A stretch of DNA of 8,222 nt from Pseudomonadota bacterium (lineage in GTDB: Bacteria > Bdellovibrionota > Bacteriovoracia > Bacteriovoracales > Bacteriovoracaceae): NCBI GenBank assembly GCA_021299675.1, contig JAJTIF010000320.1, positions 1 through 8,222 on the forward strand, read 5' to 3'. Positions 7,325 to 8,222 of the stretch are shown one piece after another; the first letter of the stretch is position 1; every line of letters begins with the position of its first letter. Under the pieces are notes generated by a model. The model was not told where the DNA came from. It did no database searches and was given only the letters and a program-made list of their open reading frames with translations. The position numbers and the translations under genes are program-made.

Positions 7325-8222
7325 TTAGACCCAATTCTGAGGCCGATAGTAGCTCATCATCTTTTCATGCACACTGCCCTTAGGTGGAGCGTACTTGTAG
7401 GTGAATTTCGTGCGCGCTGGAAGAGAGATGAGAATCGAATCCGTGCGGCCGTTAGTACGTAGCCCAAAAAGAGTGCCTCGGTCATGCAGGAGATTAAATT
7501 CCACATAACGCCCACGACGGTGGAGCTGAAAATCCACATCGGCCTCATCATACTTCTCATGCATTCTTTTTGTGACTAAAGGGAAGTAACTCTTGATGAA
7601 GTGCTGGGAGAGATCCGTCACCATTTTATAATCAGCCTCAATGTTTCCGGTGTTGAAACCATCAAAAAATAGACCCCCGATCCCTCGCATCTCACCCTCA
7701 CGATGAGCGTTCACAAAGTACTCGTCACACTCTTTTTTCATAGGCCCATATTGGCTGCCGGCCGCTTCTTTCCACACGCCGTGGAAGTAGCGAAAGTCTT
7801 CTTCGTGGGGATAGAAGGGGGTGAGGTCAGCGCCGCCGCCAAACCAGAGTTTTTCACCCTGCTGAATCATACGAAAATTGGCGTGCACGGTGGGCACACG
7901 GGGATTAAAGGGGTGGATGATCAAGGAGATGCCTGCGGCCCACATCTCATCACCCGAGCCTTGGAGTTTCTGGGCGAACTGCGGATCGATCTTACCGAAC
8001 ACACACGAGGTGTTCACACCCGCGTTCTCAAAAACAGAGCCACTAAAAGCGCGGGTCTTACCACCGCCACCGGGATTTCCTGAGTGATCTAGTCGCTGCC
8101 ACAGGTCTTCAGTGAGCTGAAGCTTCGGGTCGAGCTTGTGCATTTCAGCGCTAATGGCGTCCTGTAAATTCATCACATGGCGATGGAATCTTTCTTTTAA
8201 TTCGTGCGACGTGAAAGCTCGT
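7325..8222 (-). CDS. hemF: HemF, oxygen-dependent coproporphyrinogen III oxidase (5' partial)
   Basis: HemF uses O2 to oxidatively decarboxylate two propionates of coproporphyrinogen III, giving protoporphyrinogen IX in heme synthesis. It is a cytosolic homodimer. Visible are 298 residues, near the full E. coli length of 299. The frame stays open to the window edge, and the codons upstream of the GTG-ATG at 8171-8176 encode a helix (S-H-E-L-K-E-R-F) that matches the HemF N-terminus, so the true start is probably a few codons beyond the edge. Conserved blocks, numbered from the first visible codon, are NPGGGGKTR at 49-57, VFENAGVN at 63-70, HPFNP at 103-107, HANFR at 113-117, WFGGGADLTPFYP at 126-138, HREGEMRGIGGLFFD at 173-187, and RGRYVEFNLLHDRGTLFGL at 236-254, ending in N-W-V. 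No disabling change is seen. Its oxygen requirement implies aerobic growth. G+C content returns to the level of the suf genes. Confidence 0.96.
   Translation of the reverse strand, partial: RAFTSHELKERFHRHVMNLQDAISAEMHKLDPKLQLTEDLWQRLDHSGNPGGGGKTRAFSGSVFENAGVNTSCVFGKIDPQFAQKLQGSGDEMWAAGISLIIHPFNPRVPTVHANFRMIQQGEKLWFGGGADLTPFYPHEEDFRYFHGVWKEAAGSQYGPMKKECDEYFVNAHREGEMRGIGGLFFDGFNTGNIEADYKMVTDLSQHFIKSYFPLVTKRMHEKYDEADVDFQLHRRGRYVEFNLLHDRGTLFGLRTNGRTDSILISLPARTKFTYKYAPPKGSVHEKMMSYYRPQNWV

Noticed and set aside
7703..8083. Long open frame on the + strand inside hemF
   Set aside because: It is antisense to a conserved hemF coding region and has no recognisable protein features; a shadow frame.
8171..8176. 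GTG or ATG here as the hemF start
   Set aside because: Upstream in-frame codons to the window edge encode a helix matching the known HemF N-terminus, and no ribosome binding site is seen here.

Overview
The window is bacterial and looks like a Gram-negative, oxygen-respiring organism. It joins a high-GC housekeeping block (sampled lines about 58-62% G+C) to an AT-rich accessory insert (sampled lines about 27-33% G+C) and then to a second housekeeping gene. A SUF iron-sulfur operon with an N-domain Nfu carrier, an oxygen-dependent coproporphyrinogen oxidase, a secreted Cys-rich protein and a REP-type Y1 transposase together suggest a Bdellovibrionota or delta-proteobacterial lineage. That placement is an inference from gene content and memory, not a demonstrated identification.

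Positions 1-4551 (+ strand) hold a tightly packed operon: sufB (5' end cut by the window edge), sufC, sufD, sufS and an Nfu-type carrier. The sufC/sufD and sufD/sufS junctions are 4-base ATGA overlaps, so translation is probably coupled. The expected roles are: SufS takes sulfur from cysteine, SufBCD assembles the cluster using SufC ATPase activity, and Nfu carries clusters to client proteins. No sulfur-transfer partner (SufE/SufU) and no A-type carrier (SufA) lies in the visible part.

Positions 4617-5267 (+) encode an unrecognised, apparently exported protein with 14 cysteines. Its stop is only 11 bases from the end of a convergent REP-associated (RAYT-like) Y1 transposase gene at 5279-5926 (-), which has a perfect AAGGAGG ribosome binding site.

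Positions 5927-7231 are AT-rich. After a 235-base gap comes a two-gene unit on the + strand: a four-helix small membrane protein with a TTG start, overlapping by 4 bases a soluble 216-residue protein. The soluble protein carries a D-A-x-R-H / M-D-x-x-N-N-x-x-G-R motif pair like that of DUF6973-type domains and a C-terminal segment resembling DUF3892. This pair is the best candidate here for an undescribed system, perhaps effector/immunity or toxin-like, but its function is unknown.

Positions 7325-8222 (-) encode hemF, whose first few codons lie beyond the right edge. A weak hairpin with a T-tract (on the - strand) between the two convergent units may terminate hemF.
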